33,753 nucleotides of DNA. Origin: Betaproteobacteria bacterium (lineage in GTDB: Bacteria > Pseudomonadota > Gammaproteobacteria > Burkholderiales > SG8-39). The position numbers and the translations under genes were made by a program. The stretch's first letter is position 1. Every line of letters begins with the position of its first letter. Below are positions 17,657 through 26,106 of this stretch, piece after piece. The notes beneath the pieces were generated by a model. The model saw only the letters and a program-made list of their open reading frames with translations, was not told the origin of the DNA and ran no database searches. The stretch is taken from assembly GCA_016189945.1 (NCBI GenBank), contig JACPRN010000104.1, positions 1 to 33,753 on the forward strand, in the 5' to 3' direction.

Positions 17657-18640
17657 TCAACCCGCTTTTACGCCCGCAGCCTTGATCACCTTGGCCCAGC
17701 GGGCGATCTCTTCGCGCACGAAGGCGGCGAGCTCCTCCGGGGTGCTCGAGGCGGGCTCATTGCCGGTCCCGAGAATGCGCTCGCGCACTTCGGGAAGCGC
17801 AAGCGCGCGCGCCGTCTCCGCGTTCAGCCGCGCGATGACCTCCCGCGGCACGCCCGCGGGCGCCCCCATGATGAACCAGGTGGTGACATCGAACCCGGGC
17901 AGTCCGTTTTCGGCGATCGTTGCGATATCTGGTGCGAATGCCGAGCGCTTGGCGCCGGTGGTGCCGATCGAGCGCAGCTTTCCGGATCGCACATGGGGAA
18001 GCGCCGAGTGCAGGTCGATGATTCCCAGGGGCACCTGCCCGGCCATGGTATCGGTCGTTGCCGGCGCGGTGCCCTTGTAGGGAATGTGGGTCATGTCGAT
18101 CCCGGTCATCTGCTTCAACAGCTCGCCGGCAAGATGGTGCGAAGTGCCGGTGCCGCCGGTGGCGAAGGAAAGCGACCCCGGCTTGGCCCTGGCGGCAGCG
18201 ATCAGGTCCCCCAGGGAACGTATCGCGCTCGAACCGGGCACCGCCACCAGCAGCGCTGCGGTCGAGAGCTTGCTGACCGGCGCCATGTCGCGCCTCGGAT
18301 CGTAGGCAAGATCGGGCAAGAGCGTCGGGCTGACTGCGATCGGACCCGGGGTGCCGAGAAAAACGGTGTGGCCATCGGGAGGCGATTTCATTCCCGCCCC
18401 CACCCCAACGGTTCCACCGCCGCCGCCGCGGTTCTCGACGATGACCTGTTGGCCAAACGACTTCGACAATTCCTGCGCGATGATCCTCGCCGTGGCATCG
18501 GCCCCGCCTCCGGGCGGAAACGGGACGATGAATCGAATCGGTTTCGAGGGCCAGGCGCCCTGGGCGGAAGCTCCGGTCGAGATCGAGAGGCCGAGGAGCG
18601 CAAGCGCGAGAGCGCAGGGTAAAGCGGTCGGAAAACGCAT
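17657..18640 (-). CDS. Tripartite tricarboxylate transporter substrate-binding protein (Bug family), copy B
   Basis: MRFPTALPCALALALLGLSISTGASAQGAWPSKPIRFIVPFPPGGGADATARIIAQELSKSFGQQVIVENRGGGGGTVG; same length (984 bp) and very similar to copy A throughout. Confidence 0.93.
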   Translation of the reverse strand: MRFPTALPCALALALLGLSISTGASAQGAWPSKPIRFIVPFPPGGGADATARIIAQELSKSFGQQVIVENRGGGGGTVGVGAGMKSPPDGHTVFLGTPGPIAVSPTLLPDLAYDPRRDMAPVSKLSTAALLVAVPGSSAIRSLGDLIAAARAKPGSLSFATGGTGTSHHLAGELLKQMTGIDMTHIPYKGTAPATTDTMAGQVPLGIIDLHSALPHVRSGKLRSIGTTGAKRSAFAPDIATIAENGLPGFDVTTWFIMGAPAGVPREVIARLNAETARALALPEVRERILGTGNEPASSTPEELAAFVREEIARWAKVIKAAGVKAG

Positions 18641-18670
18641 GGTCGTTCCCCCTCCTCAAAAGGAAGCGGC

Positions 18671-18700
18671 CATCTTATACCGGGCCTGCGCCGGGAGACA
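18671..18700 (-). promoter_or_regulatory. Candidate sigma70 promoter for Bug copy B (TTGTCT-N16-TATAAG)
   Basis: Minus strand reads TTGTCTCCCGGCGCAGGCCCGGTATAAGATG; ATAAGATG is also present upstream of copy A (16081..16088) at about the same distance. Confidence 0.4.
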
Positions 18701-18708
18701 ACCCGATT

Positions 18709-20220
18709 TCAGCCGCTTTGGCGCATGTACGCGCCAAAGCGCTCGCGCTGCCCTTCGCTCATGTGCAGAGCGCACTTGGTCCGCCTCCAGAGCACGTCAT
18801 CGGCTTCGCGCGCCCATTCGTTGGCGACGAGGTAGCGCACCTCGGCCTCGAACAACCCGCCGCCGAAGTCTTCGCCCAGCTCGGCCTCCTCGCGCGCCGA
18901 GCCGAGAATCTCCGGGACGAGCGTGCCGTGGCGACGCGCAAGGCGCGCGAGCCACTCCCCGTTGAAATTCGGATAACGGCGCTGCAACTCGGCAAGCACG
19001 CGATCGAAGTCCGCCCCGCCGAAGTCTCCTCCCGGGAGCGGCTCGGCATGGGTCCAGGAGCCGCGCGATGGAAGCAAGCGCGAAAGCTTGCCCATCACGG
19101 TCTCGGCAAGCCTGCGGTAAGTGGTGATCTTGCCGCCGACAAGCGTTACCAACGGCGGTCCGGCAAAATCGAGCTGCAGGTGATAGTCGCGCGTGATCGC
19201 CGAGGGATCTTCAGTGCCGTCGCCGTAGAGCGCGCGCACGCCGCTATAGCTCCAGAGCACTTGGGCCGGAGTGATCGGCCGCTCGGTATAGCGGCTGGCG
19301 GCCGCGCACAGATAGGCGATTTCCTCGGGGCTGATTTCCGCCCGGCTCGGGTTCGCGGGGAGCGGCACGTCGGTCGTTCCCACCAGCGTGAACTCGCGCT
19401 CGAAGGGGATGAGAAACACGATGCGAGCGTCCGGGTTCTGCAGGATATAGGCGTGGGTCTTCTCGTGGATCCTCGGAACCACGATGTGGCTGCCTTTGAC
19501 CAGGCGCACGTTGCCTGAGGCGCCGATTCCGATTGCGCGCTCGAGCACGCCCTCCACCCAGGGCCCGGCGGCGTTGACGAGCGCTTTCGCGCTCGCCTGC
19601 AACTCGCCTTTTTCCCCCTTGAGCACAATGCGCCACGCACCCCTCTCGCGCCGCGCCGCGACGCAGGGCGTACGCGTGAGTATGCTCGCGCCGTGCGCCT
19701 TGGCCGAGCGCGCATTGGCCACCACCAGGCGCGCGTCATCGACCGAGCAGTCGTAATAGGCGAAACCGCTTCTGAATTCGCGCTTGAGGCCGGCCCCGTA
19801 GCCATCGGGTTCGAGCCGCACCGGCCGGGATTTGGGCAGCGAACTGCGGCTGCCGCCCAGCCCCCATGCGCGCGTTCCCAGGTGCTCGTAGAGAAAAAGC
19901 CCGGCGCGGAGCATCCACGCCGGGCGCAGATGGCTCTCGTAGGGAAGCACGAACTCGAGCGGCCGGACGAGGTGCGGCGCTATCTTCAGCAGCGCTTCGC
20001 GCTCAGCGAGCGCTTCTGCCACCAGCCTCAGCTCGCCGTGCTCGAGATAGCGCAGCCCGCCGTGGATGAGCTTGGTCGAAGCCGAGGAAGTGCCTCCGCC
20101 GAGGTCTCCCGCCTCGGCAAGCAGCACCCGCAGGCCGCGGCCCGCGGCCTCGCGGGCGACGCCCGCACCGTTGATGCCGCCGCCGATAATGGCCAGATCG
20201 TAGTTGGCAGGGGCGTTCAT
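18709..20220 (-). CDS. glpD: Aerobic glycerol-3-phosphate dehydrogenase
   Basis: MNAPANYDLAIIGGGINGAGVAREAAGRGLRVLLAEAGDLGGGTSSASTKLIHGGLRYLEHGELRLVAEALAEREALL: GlpD N-terminal motifs; ATG at 20220. Confidence 0.92.
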   Translation of the reverse strand: MNAPANYDLAIIGGGINGAGVAREAAGRGLRVLLAEAGDLGGGTSSASTKLIHGGLRYLEHGELRLVAEALAEREALLKIAPHLVRPLEFVLPYESHLRPAWMLRAGLFLYEHLGTRAWGLGGSRSSLPKSRPVRLEPDGYGAGLKREFRSGFAYYDCSVDDARLVVANARSAKAHGASILTRTPCVAARRERGAWRIVLKGEKGELQASAKALVNAAGPWVEGVLERAIGIGASGNVRLVKGSHIVVPRIHEKTHAYILQNPDARIVFLIPFEREFTLVGTTDVPLPANPSRAEISPEEIAYLCAAASRYTERPITPAQVLWSYSGVRALYGDGTEDPSAITRDYHLQLDFAGPPLVTLVGGKITTYRRLAETVMGKLSRLLPSRGSWTHAEPLPGGDFGGADFDRVLAELQRRYPNFNGEWLARLARRHGTLVPEILGSAREEAELGEDFGGGLFEAEVRYLVANEWAREADDVLWRRTKCALHMSEGQRERFGAYMRQSG

Positions 20221-20286
20221 GGGCGCGGCGCGTGACGTGCGGCATGTAGCTACAATGGGCGACTTTTCGGTCCGGTGTTGCGCAGC

Positions 20287-21540
20287 ATGAGACAAAGCGA
20301 TCTTACGCCCCTGCAAAGGGGACTCATATTCGGCGGGGCGGCGATGATGCTCAGCATGAGCATGGGGATTCGCCAGAGCTGGGGGCTGTTCCAGCCGCAC
20401 ATGATCCGCGACATCGGCATCAGCGCCGCGGATTTTTCGCTGGCGATCGCGCTGCAGAACATTATCTGGGGCATTACGCAACCCTTCGTCGGCATGCTCG
20501 TCGATCATCATGGGGCGCGCCGGATCGCGGTTGCGGGCACGCTCCTCTATGCCGCGGGGGTGGCGGTGAGCATATTCGCGACATCGGCGCTGGTCCTGAT
20601 CCTAGGGGCCGGCGTCTGCGTCGGCATCGCGCTTTCGTGCACCTCCTCGAACATGGCCATGTCGAGCACCGCGCGCGCCACCTCGCCCGCGAAGCGCAGC
20701 GTCACCCTGGGCAGCGTCTCGGCGCTGGGCTCGCTCGGCCTCGTGCTCGCATCCCCCTTGGCGCAGTCGCTGATCACCTCCAGCGGCTGGCAGATCGCGA
20801 TGGTCTCATTCCTCGGACTGGTCGCGGTCATGCTTCCGGCGGCATTCCTCGCCGGCGCGGCCGACAAAATCAAAATCGAAGTGCCCCATGGGACCCAACA
20901 GTCGGTGGGCGAGGCGATTCGCGAGGCCGCAGCGCATCCGGGCTACGTGACGCTGGTGCTCGCTTTCTTTGTCTGCGGCCTGCAGCTCGTGTTCATCACT
21001 ACGCACTTGCCCACGTACCTCGAGATCTGCGGTATCGATCCGGTGGTGGGATCGACCTCGCTTGCGCTGATCGGCCTGTTCAACGTCGGCGGAACCTATT
21101 TCTTCGGCTGGCTGGGAGGGCGTTATTCCAAGCGAGTCCTGCTCGGCGGCATCTACATCTTGCGCTCGCTCGTAATCACCGCCTATTTCCTGGTGCCGCC
21201 GACGGCCACTTCGACCCTGGTCTTCGCCGCGGCGATGGGGGCGCTGTGGCTGAGCGTGACCCCGCTCTACACGGGGCTCGTCATCCACCTCTTCGGCCTG
21301 CGCTTCATGACCACGCTGATCGGAATCATGTTCTTCAGCCACCAGGTGGGCGCGTTCCTCGGAGCCTGGGGCGGCGGCCTCATCTACAGCGCGATCGGCT
21401 CCTATGATCTGGCCTGGAAATGGGGGGTGGCGATCGGCCTCGTCGCCGGCGTGTTCCAGATGATGATGAACATGCGCCCGAGCCCGCGCCTCGCCGCAGA
21501 AGGCGCGCCCAAGGCGCAGGCGGCCGCGCTCTCGCGCTGA
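20287..21540 (+). CDS. MFS transporter (OFA/monocarboxylate-like), paralog 1
   Basis: GGAAMMLSMSMGIRQSWGLFQPHMIRDIGISAADFSLAIALQNIIWGITQPFVGMLVDHHGARR; about 12 TM-like segments. Confidence 0.9.
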   Translation: MRQSDLTPLQRGLIFGGAAMMLSMSMGIRQSWGLFQPHMIRDIGISAADFSLAIALQNIIWGITQPFVGMLVDHHGARRIAVAGTLLYAAGVAVSIFATSALVLILGAGVCVGIALSCTSSNMAMSSTARATSPAKRSVTLGSVSALGSLGLVLASPLAQSLITSSGWQIAMVSFLGLVAVMLPAAFLAGAADKIKIEVPHGTQQSVGEAIREAAAHPGYVTLVLAFFVCGLQLVFITTHLPTYLEICGIDPVVGSTSLALIGLFNVGGTYFFGWLGGRYSKRVLLGGIYILRSLVITAYFLVPPTATSTLVFAAAMGALWLSVTPLYTGLVIHLFGLRFMTTLIGIMFFSHQVGAFLGAWGGGLIYSAIGSYDLAWKWGVAIGLVAGVFQMMMNMRPSPRLAAEGAPKAQAAALSR

Positions 21541-21594
21541 TTTGCGCCGTAATAAAGCGACACTGCCGCGCTCTGCCGCTACAATGGCGCCCGA

Positions 21595-22851
21595 ATGAAA
21601 CGAAACCAACTCTCGCGCGGGCAAGTCCTGCTCATCCTCGGCGGGGCCTCGGTCATGATTTCCATGGCGATGGGCATTCGCCAGAGCTGGGGACTGTTCC
21701 AGCCGCACATGATCCGCGATCTGGGCATTACTGCCGCGGATTTCTCTCTCGCGATCGCGGTGCAGAACATCGTCTGGGGCGCAACGCAGCCTTTCGTCGG
21801 CATGCTCGCCGACCGCCACGGGGCGCGCCCGGTGGCGATCGCGGGCGTGCTGGTCTACGGGGCAGGGGTGCTCCTCAGCCTGCTGGCGAAATCCGCCTTG
21901 GTGCTCGTCCTTGGCGCTGGGGTGTGCGTGGGCATCGCCATGTCCTGCACCGGATCGAACATCGCCATGGCCGTGACCGCGCGCACCGTCTCGCCCGCTG
22001 CGCGCAGCGTCGCCATGGGCGCGGTCTCCGCAATCGGCTCGCTTGGCCTCACTTTTGCCTCGCCCTTAGCGCAATCGCTGATCTCAAGCGACGGCTGGCA
22101 GGCCGCCATGGTGTTTTTCCTGGCTCTGGTCGCGGCCATGCTGCCGGCGGCGTTCTTCGCCGGCGGCTCCGACAGAATCGAGCGCGAAGCGTTCCTCGGC
22201 GCGGAGCAGTCGGTCGGGGAGGCCGTGCGCGAGGCCTTCGGCCATTCGGGTTACGTGGTCATGGCGCTCGCGTTCTTTGTCTGCGGGCTGCAGCTCGTGT
22301 TTCTCACCACGCACCTGCCGACCTATCTTGCCATTTGCGGCATGGACCCGACGGTGGGGTCCACGGCGCTTGCGCTGGTGGGTCTTTTCAACGTGGGCGG
22401 ATCGTATCTCTTCGGCTGGCTGGGCGGCCGCTATTCCAAGCGCGTGCTGCTCGGGGGCATCTATGTGCTGCGCTCGCTGTTCATCACGGCGTATTTCCTG
22501 ACGCCGCCCTCGCCCGCATCCACCTTGGTCTTCGCCGCGGCCATGGGCACGCTCTGGCTCGGGGTGATCCCGCTCTTGAGCGGGCTGGTGATCCATTTGT
22601 TCGGCCTGCGCTTCCTTGCCACGCTCGCGGGCATCGCCTTTTTCAGCCACCAGGTCGGATCGTTCCTCGGCGCCTGGGGCGGCGGCGTGATCTACAGCGC
22701 GCTCGGGTCTTATGACCTGGCGTGGAAATCGGCGGTGGCGATCGGCCTGATCGCAGGCGGCTTCCAGATGATGATGAACGTGCGCCCCACGGCGCGTGTG
22801 GCCGCCGAGCGGCAAGCCGGCGCCCGCTCGGTCCCCCAGGCCGCGGGATAA
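21595..22851 (+). CDS. MFS transporter (OFA/monocarboxylate-like), paralog 2
   Basis: GGASVMISMAMGIRQSWGLFQPHMIRDLGITAADFSLAIAVQNIVWGATQPFVGMLADRHGARP; closely similar to the preceding ORF. Confidence 0.9.
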   Translation: MKRNQLSRGQVLLILGGASVMISMAMGIRQSWGLFQPHMIRDLGITAADFSLAIAVQNIVWGATQPFVGMLADRHGARPVAIAGVLVYGAGVLLSLLAKSALVLVLGAGVCVGIAMSCTGSNIAMAVTARTVSPAARSVAMGAVSAIGSLGLTFASPLAQSLISSDGWQAAMVFFLALVAAMLPAAFFAGGSDRIEREAFLGAEQSVGEAVREAFGHSGYVVMALAFFVCGLQLVFLTTHLPTYLAICGMDPTVGSTALALVGLFNVGGSYLFGWLGGRYSKRVLLGGIYVLRSLFITAYFLTPPSPASTLVFAAAMGTLWLGVIPLLSGLVIHLFGLRFLATLAGIAFFSHQVGSFLGAWGGGVIYSALGSYDLAWKSAVAIGLIAGGFQMMMNVRPTARVAAERQAGARSVPQAAG

Positions 22852-22874
22852 CGGCGAAGAGGACATCGGTTTTC

Positions 22875-24110
22875 ATGGAACTCGCATCGCCGCGCGGCGG
22901 CTCGAACAACGAAGCGAAGGCGGTCGGGCTGGTCTGCTCGGCCCACTTCTTTGCCCACTTCCACATGCTGTTGCTGCCGCCGCTCTTTCCCCTGCTGCGC
23001 GAATTCTACGGCGTGGGGTTCACCGAGCTGGGCTTTGCGATCTCCGCCTTGGCCGTCACCAGCGGCGTGGCGCAGATCCCGCTCGGCTTCTTGGTCGACC
23101 GCTACGGCGCGCGGACGATACTGATCGCCGGCACCTTCCTGCAGTCGGTGGCGATCGGGTTGATCGGCATAAGCCCCGTCTACGGCGTGCTCGTCGCGCT
23201 GCTGGCGGCAGCAGGGCTCGCCAATGCGGTCTATCACCCTGCGGACTACGCGATCCTCAACGCCTCGGTCGACAAGAAGCGCATCGGACGCGTCTTTTCC
23301 ATCCACACTTTCGCCGGCGTGCTCGGCGATGCGCTCGCGCCGGCGACGGTGCTTTTCCTCGCATCCTTCGTGGGCTGGCGCGCGGCGCTAGCCGCCTGCG
23401 GCGCCTTCGGCGCGCTCGTTGCCGCCCTCATGTGGATGAATTCCCGCATTCTGCAAGACACCGGGCAGGCGCAGCGCGCCGCCGAACATCAGGCGGGCGG
23501 CGGCGCGCCGCAGCGCACCGGCATGGCGCTTTTGCTCAGCACGCCGGTGCTGATGGGGCTGCTCTTCTATGCCGGGATACACATGACCAACCGCGGCTTT
23601 AACACCTTCTCCGTTTCGGCGCTGCACGAGCTCTACCAGATGCCGCTCGCCGCCGCGACCATGGTCCTGTCGGCATACCTTTTCGTCGCGCCCATCGGTG
23701 TGCTCGTCGGCGGATGGGTCGCGGACCGGGCTGCGCGCCACGACGCACTGGCCGCCGCTTGCTTCCTCGGCATGGGCGCTTCGGTTTTCGCGGTCGCCGC
23801 CTTCGATCCGCCGCTGGCCGTGATCGGGCTGCTGTTTGTCCTTGCCGGATTTTGCCACGGGTTCGTTTCGCCCCAGCGCGACATGATGATCCGCTCGGTC
23901 ACCCCGCCCGGACAAATGGGCAAGGTGTTCGGCTTCGTGTCCACGGGATTCAACGTCGGCGGGGTGATCGCGCCGATTCTTTTCGGCTGGCTGCTCGATC
24001 ACTCGAGCCCGCGCAACGTCTTCTGGGTAATCGGCGCCCTGTCGCTGGCGACCATCGCGACCATCTTCGCCACCGGCGCCGGGCAAAGAAACGCCACGGC
24101 AAAGGCTTAG
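22875..24110 (+). CDS. MFS transporter, different subfamily from the preceding two
   Basis: AHFFAHFHMLLLPPLFPLLREFYGVGFTELGFAISALAVTSGVAQIPLGFLVDRYGART; multiple TM segments. Confidence 0.88.
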   Translation: MELASPRGGSNNEAKAVGLVCSAHFFAHFHMLLLPPLFPLLREFYGVGFTELGFAISALAVTSGVAQIPLGFLVDRYGARTILIAGTFLQSVAIGLIGISPVYGVLVALLAAAGLANAVYHPADYAILNASVDKKRIGRVFSIHTFAGVLGDALAPATVLFLASFVGWRAALAACGAFGALVAALMWMNSRILQDTGQAQRAAEHQAGGGAPQRTGMALLLSTPVLMGLLFYAGIHMTNRGFNTFSVSALHELYQMPLAAATMVLSAYLFVAPIGVLVGGWVADRAARHDALAAACFLGMGASVFAVAAFDPPLAVIGLLFVLAGFCHGFVSPQRDMMIRSVTPPGQMGKVFGFVSTGFNVGGVIAPILFGWLLDHSSPRNVFWVIGALSLATIATIFATGAGQRNATAKA

Positions 24111-24111
24111 T

Positions 24112-24414
24112 TCAGCCCGTCGATCCCTGCTTCGCCTTTTCCTTCATCGCTTCGAACAGCGAGGGCGTGACGCGGGCGCGCGCGAGAAATTCGCGCAGGA
24201 TCTTGACCCCCGAGCGGTCGAGCGTATTGCCGTGATGCGGCCGGTGCAGCACATCCTCGTGGCCGTGGAGCTTCACGCGCAGGCGCGCCCCGGAGAGCGA
24301 TTCGGTTTCGGCGCCCAAATGGTGCAGGAGCGACTCCACTTCGCGCCAGTGAATGTTGGCGCTGATCGGGTCGCGGAAGATGGAATGAATCAGTTGTTCG
24401 TGTTTGTGGCTCAT
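24112..24414 (-). CDS. HicA-like solitary small protein (putative type II toxin family)
   Basis: 100 aa, MSHKHEQLIHSIFRDPISANIHWREVESLLHHLGAETESLSGARLRVKLHGHEDVLHRPHHGNTLDRSGVKILREFLARARVTP; resembles the solitary HicA-like family with an FHRPHP-type motif. No hicB next to it. Confidence 0.65.
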   Translation of the reverse strand: MSHKHEQLIHSIFRDPISANIHWREVESLLHHLGAETESLSGARLRVKLHGHEDVLHRPHHGNTLDRSGVKILREFLARARVTPSLFEAMKEKAKQGSTG

Positions 24415-24518
24415 GGCAGGCTCGCGCGTAGCAGCCCGCCGATAGGATACCCCAGTTCGAGCAAACGCGGCATGCGAGGGCATGAAATCCCGTGAAATCC
24501 GCCCGGCTGCAGATGCGC

Positions 24519-24537
24519 CAGGCCGCGGGGCGGCCTG
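24519..24537. other. GC-rich hairpin CAGGCCGC-GGG-GCGGCCTG just downstream of the fnr-like stop
   Basis: Perfect 8-bp arms with a 3-nt loop; no U-tract. Confidence 0.4.
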
Positions 24538-24538
24538 C

Positions 24539-25279
24539 CTAGGCGTTGCTCGCGGCGAGGGACTGCAAGCCCTGCAGACTGCAAACCTCGATCGTCTTAC
24601 GCGACATCTTCGCGATGCCGTTTTGCGCGATCTGCACGAATGCCTTGCCGAGCGCACCGGCGCTCAAGCCCAAATAGCTGGCGAGATCCGCGCGCGACAT
24701 CGGCAGCCTGAAGCTCGCCGGATCGTGGCCCAGCGCTTCGAGCCGGTGCGACAAATCGAGCAGGAAGCCGGCGAGCCGGGCCTCGGGGCTGGCGGTCCTG
24801 CGCAGCGACAGGGTGCGTGCATCGCGATTGCGGTAGCGCCCGAAAATCTTGAGGATGTTGCCGCGCAGCGCCGGCGCTCGGTCGGCGAGGTCTTCGAGCT
24901 GGTCGAACGGAATTTCGCACACTTCGCTCGCTTCCAGCGCGCGCATATCGAAGATGTACGCCCGCGGGCCGATTCCGCCCACCCCGACGACGTCGCCCAT
25001 CATGTGAAAACCCATCACCTGCTCGCGGCCGCGTTCGTCGCGGATGGTGTTTCTCAGGCAGCCCGAGCTTATCGCATACAGGCTCTTGAACGGGTCGCCG
25101 ATGCGATAGAGATACTCCCCGGCCTCCACCCGGAACCGCCGCGCGACGGCCTGATCGAGCTGTTCGAGAGCACTCGCGTCCGCGCCATGTCCGAAGCAAG
25201 ACATGCGCACCGCACACGAGGTGCATGCGCGCGACGCAGCCGCGCTGCCTGCTGTAGTTTGTACTTCGGCTTCTTTCAT
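24539..25279 (-). CDS. Crp/Fnr family transcriptional regulator with FNR-type Fe-S cysteines
   Basis: CTSCAVRMSC (CxxCx5C) plus VCEIPFDQLEDL (equivalent of FNR Cys122); cNMP-binding fold and C-terminal HTH. Confidence 0.92.
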   Translation of the reverse strand: MKEAEVQTTAGSAAASRACTSCAVRMSCFGHGADASALEQLDQAVARRFRVEAGEYLYRIGDPFKSLYAISSGCLRNTIRDERGREQVMGFHMMGDVVGVGGIGPRAYIFDMRALEASEVCEIPFDQLEDLADRAPALRGNILKIFGRYRNRDARTLSLRRTASPEARLAGFLLDLSHRLEALGHDPASFRLPMSRADLASYLGLSAGALGKAFVQIAQNGIAKMSRKTIEVCSLQGLQSLAASNA

Positions 25280-25378
25280 CGACCCGTCCCTAAAGACCCC
25301 TGTCCGCTGAGCACTTATTTTGGTCTTGCGGCCGGTGCCGCGAGAACCGCAATGTTGCCCGGCAATCGGCGCGGGCCT

Positions 25379-25392
25379 TTAACCTAGATCAA
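25379..25392 (-). promoter_or_regulatory. Candidate FNR/ANR box TTGATCTAGGTTAA
   Basis: Perfect TTGAT half-site and CTAG spacer, imperfect second half-site; about 100 bp upstream of the fnr-like gene. Confidence 0.4.
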
Positions 25393-25452
25393 ATTTGCTG
25401 CCGCTTACCCGAAAGCGATTCGCGGGCCGGGCACGGCGGATCAGTAGAAACC

Positions 25453-26106
25453 CTAGCTCCGCCCCTGCTTGGCCCTGCGCGGAATGGTCCACAGGTAAAT
25501 GGTGCGTTCGCGATCGGTGGCCGCAATGCGCACCGTCTGCTGCGGCTGCCAGGTACCCATGTCATGCATATGGGAAACCACGCGCGCCCCCGGCTTCAGC
25601 TCCCGGAGCAGTTTGGGCCGCAGGTCCAGATTGACCTTGGGCCAGAGAAAAAGCATCACCACGGTCGCTTCCCTGATATCGGTCTGGAACAGATCCTGGG
25701 TGAGAAATCGGATCCGATCGGCGACGCCGGCCCGGCGGGCATTCTCCCTCGCCTCGGCGATGCGCTGCGGGTCGATGTCGACGCACACGCCGCGTGCGCC
25801 CCGATCGCGCGCCGCGGCAATGACGATTCGGCCGTCCCCGCAGCCCAGGTCGTAGACCACGTCGGCGCGGCGTACCTTGGCCAGCTTCAGCATCGCCTTA
25901 ACGACCTCCACGTTGGTGGGCTGGTAGGGCACATCGGGCGCGCGCAGCGCCTGCGGGGCAAGACCTCCCGGCTGCGCCCAGGCCGTCGCGAGCCAGAGCG
26001 CGGCGAGCAACGCGCAGGCCAGGCCCCGCGCCCGGCGCCGCCGGGGGGCGCCCAAGCGGGGATCGAGCGCCGGATTTCGCACCGGAGTCAGCTCACAGGA
26101 TCGCAC
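25453..26106 (-). CDS. Class I SAM-dependent methyltransferase with an N-terminal signal-like segment
   Basis: RRRRARGLACALLAALWLATAWAQP then DVPYQPTNVEVVKAMLKLAKVRRADVVYDLGCGDGRIVIAAARDRGARGVCVDIDPQRI. GTG start at 26106 or 26085. Confidence 0.85.
   Translation of the reverse strand: MRSCELTPVRNPALDPRLGAPRRRRARGLACALLAALWLATAWAQPGGLAPQALRAPDVPYQPTNVEVVKAMLKLAKVRRADVVYDLGCGDGRIVIAAARDRGARGVCVDIDPQRIAEARENARRAGVADRIRFLTQDLFQTDIREATVVMLFLWPKVNLDLRPKLLRELKPGARVVSHMHDMGTWQPQQTVRIAATDRERTIYLWTIPRRAKQGRS

Noticed and set aside
21420-22715. 431-aa ORF overlapping MFS paralog 2
   Set aside because: Out-of-frame reading of the MFS gene; Arg/Gly/His-rich without TM segments.
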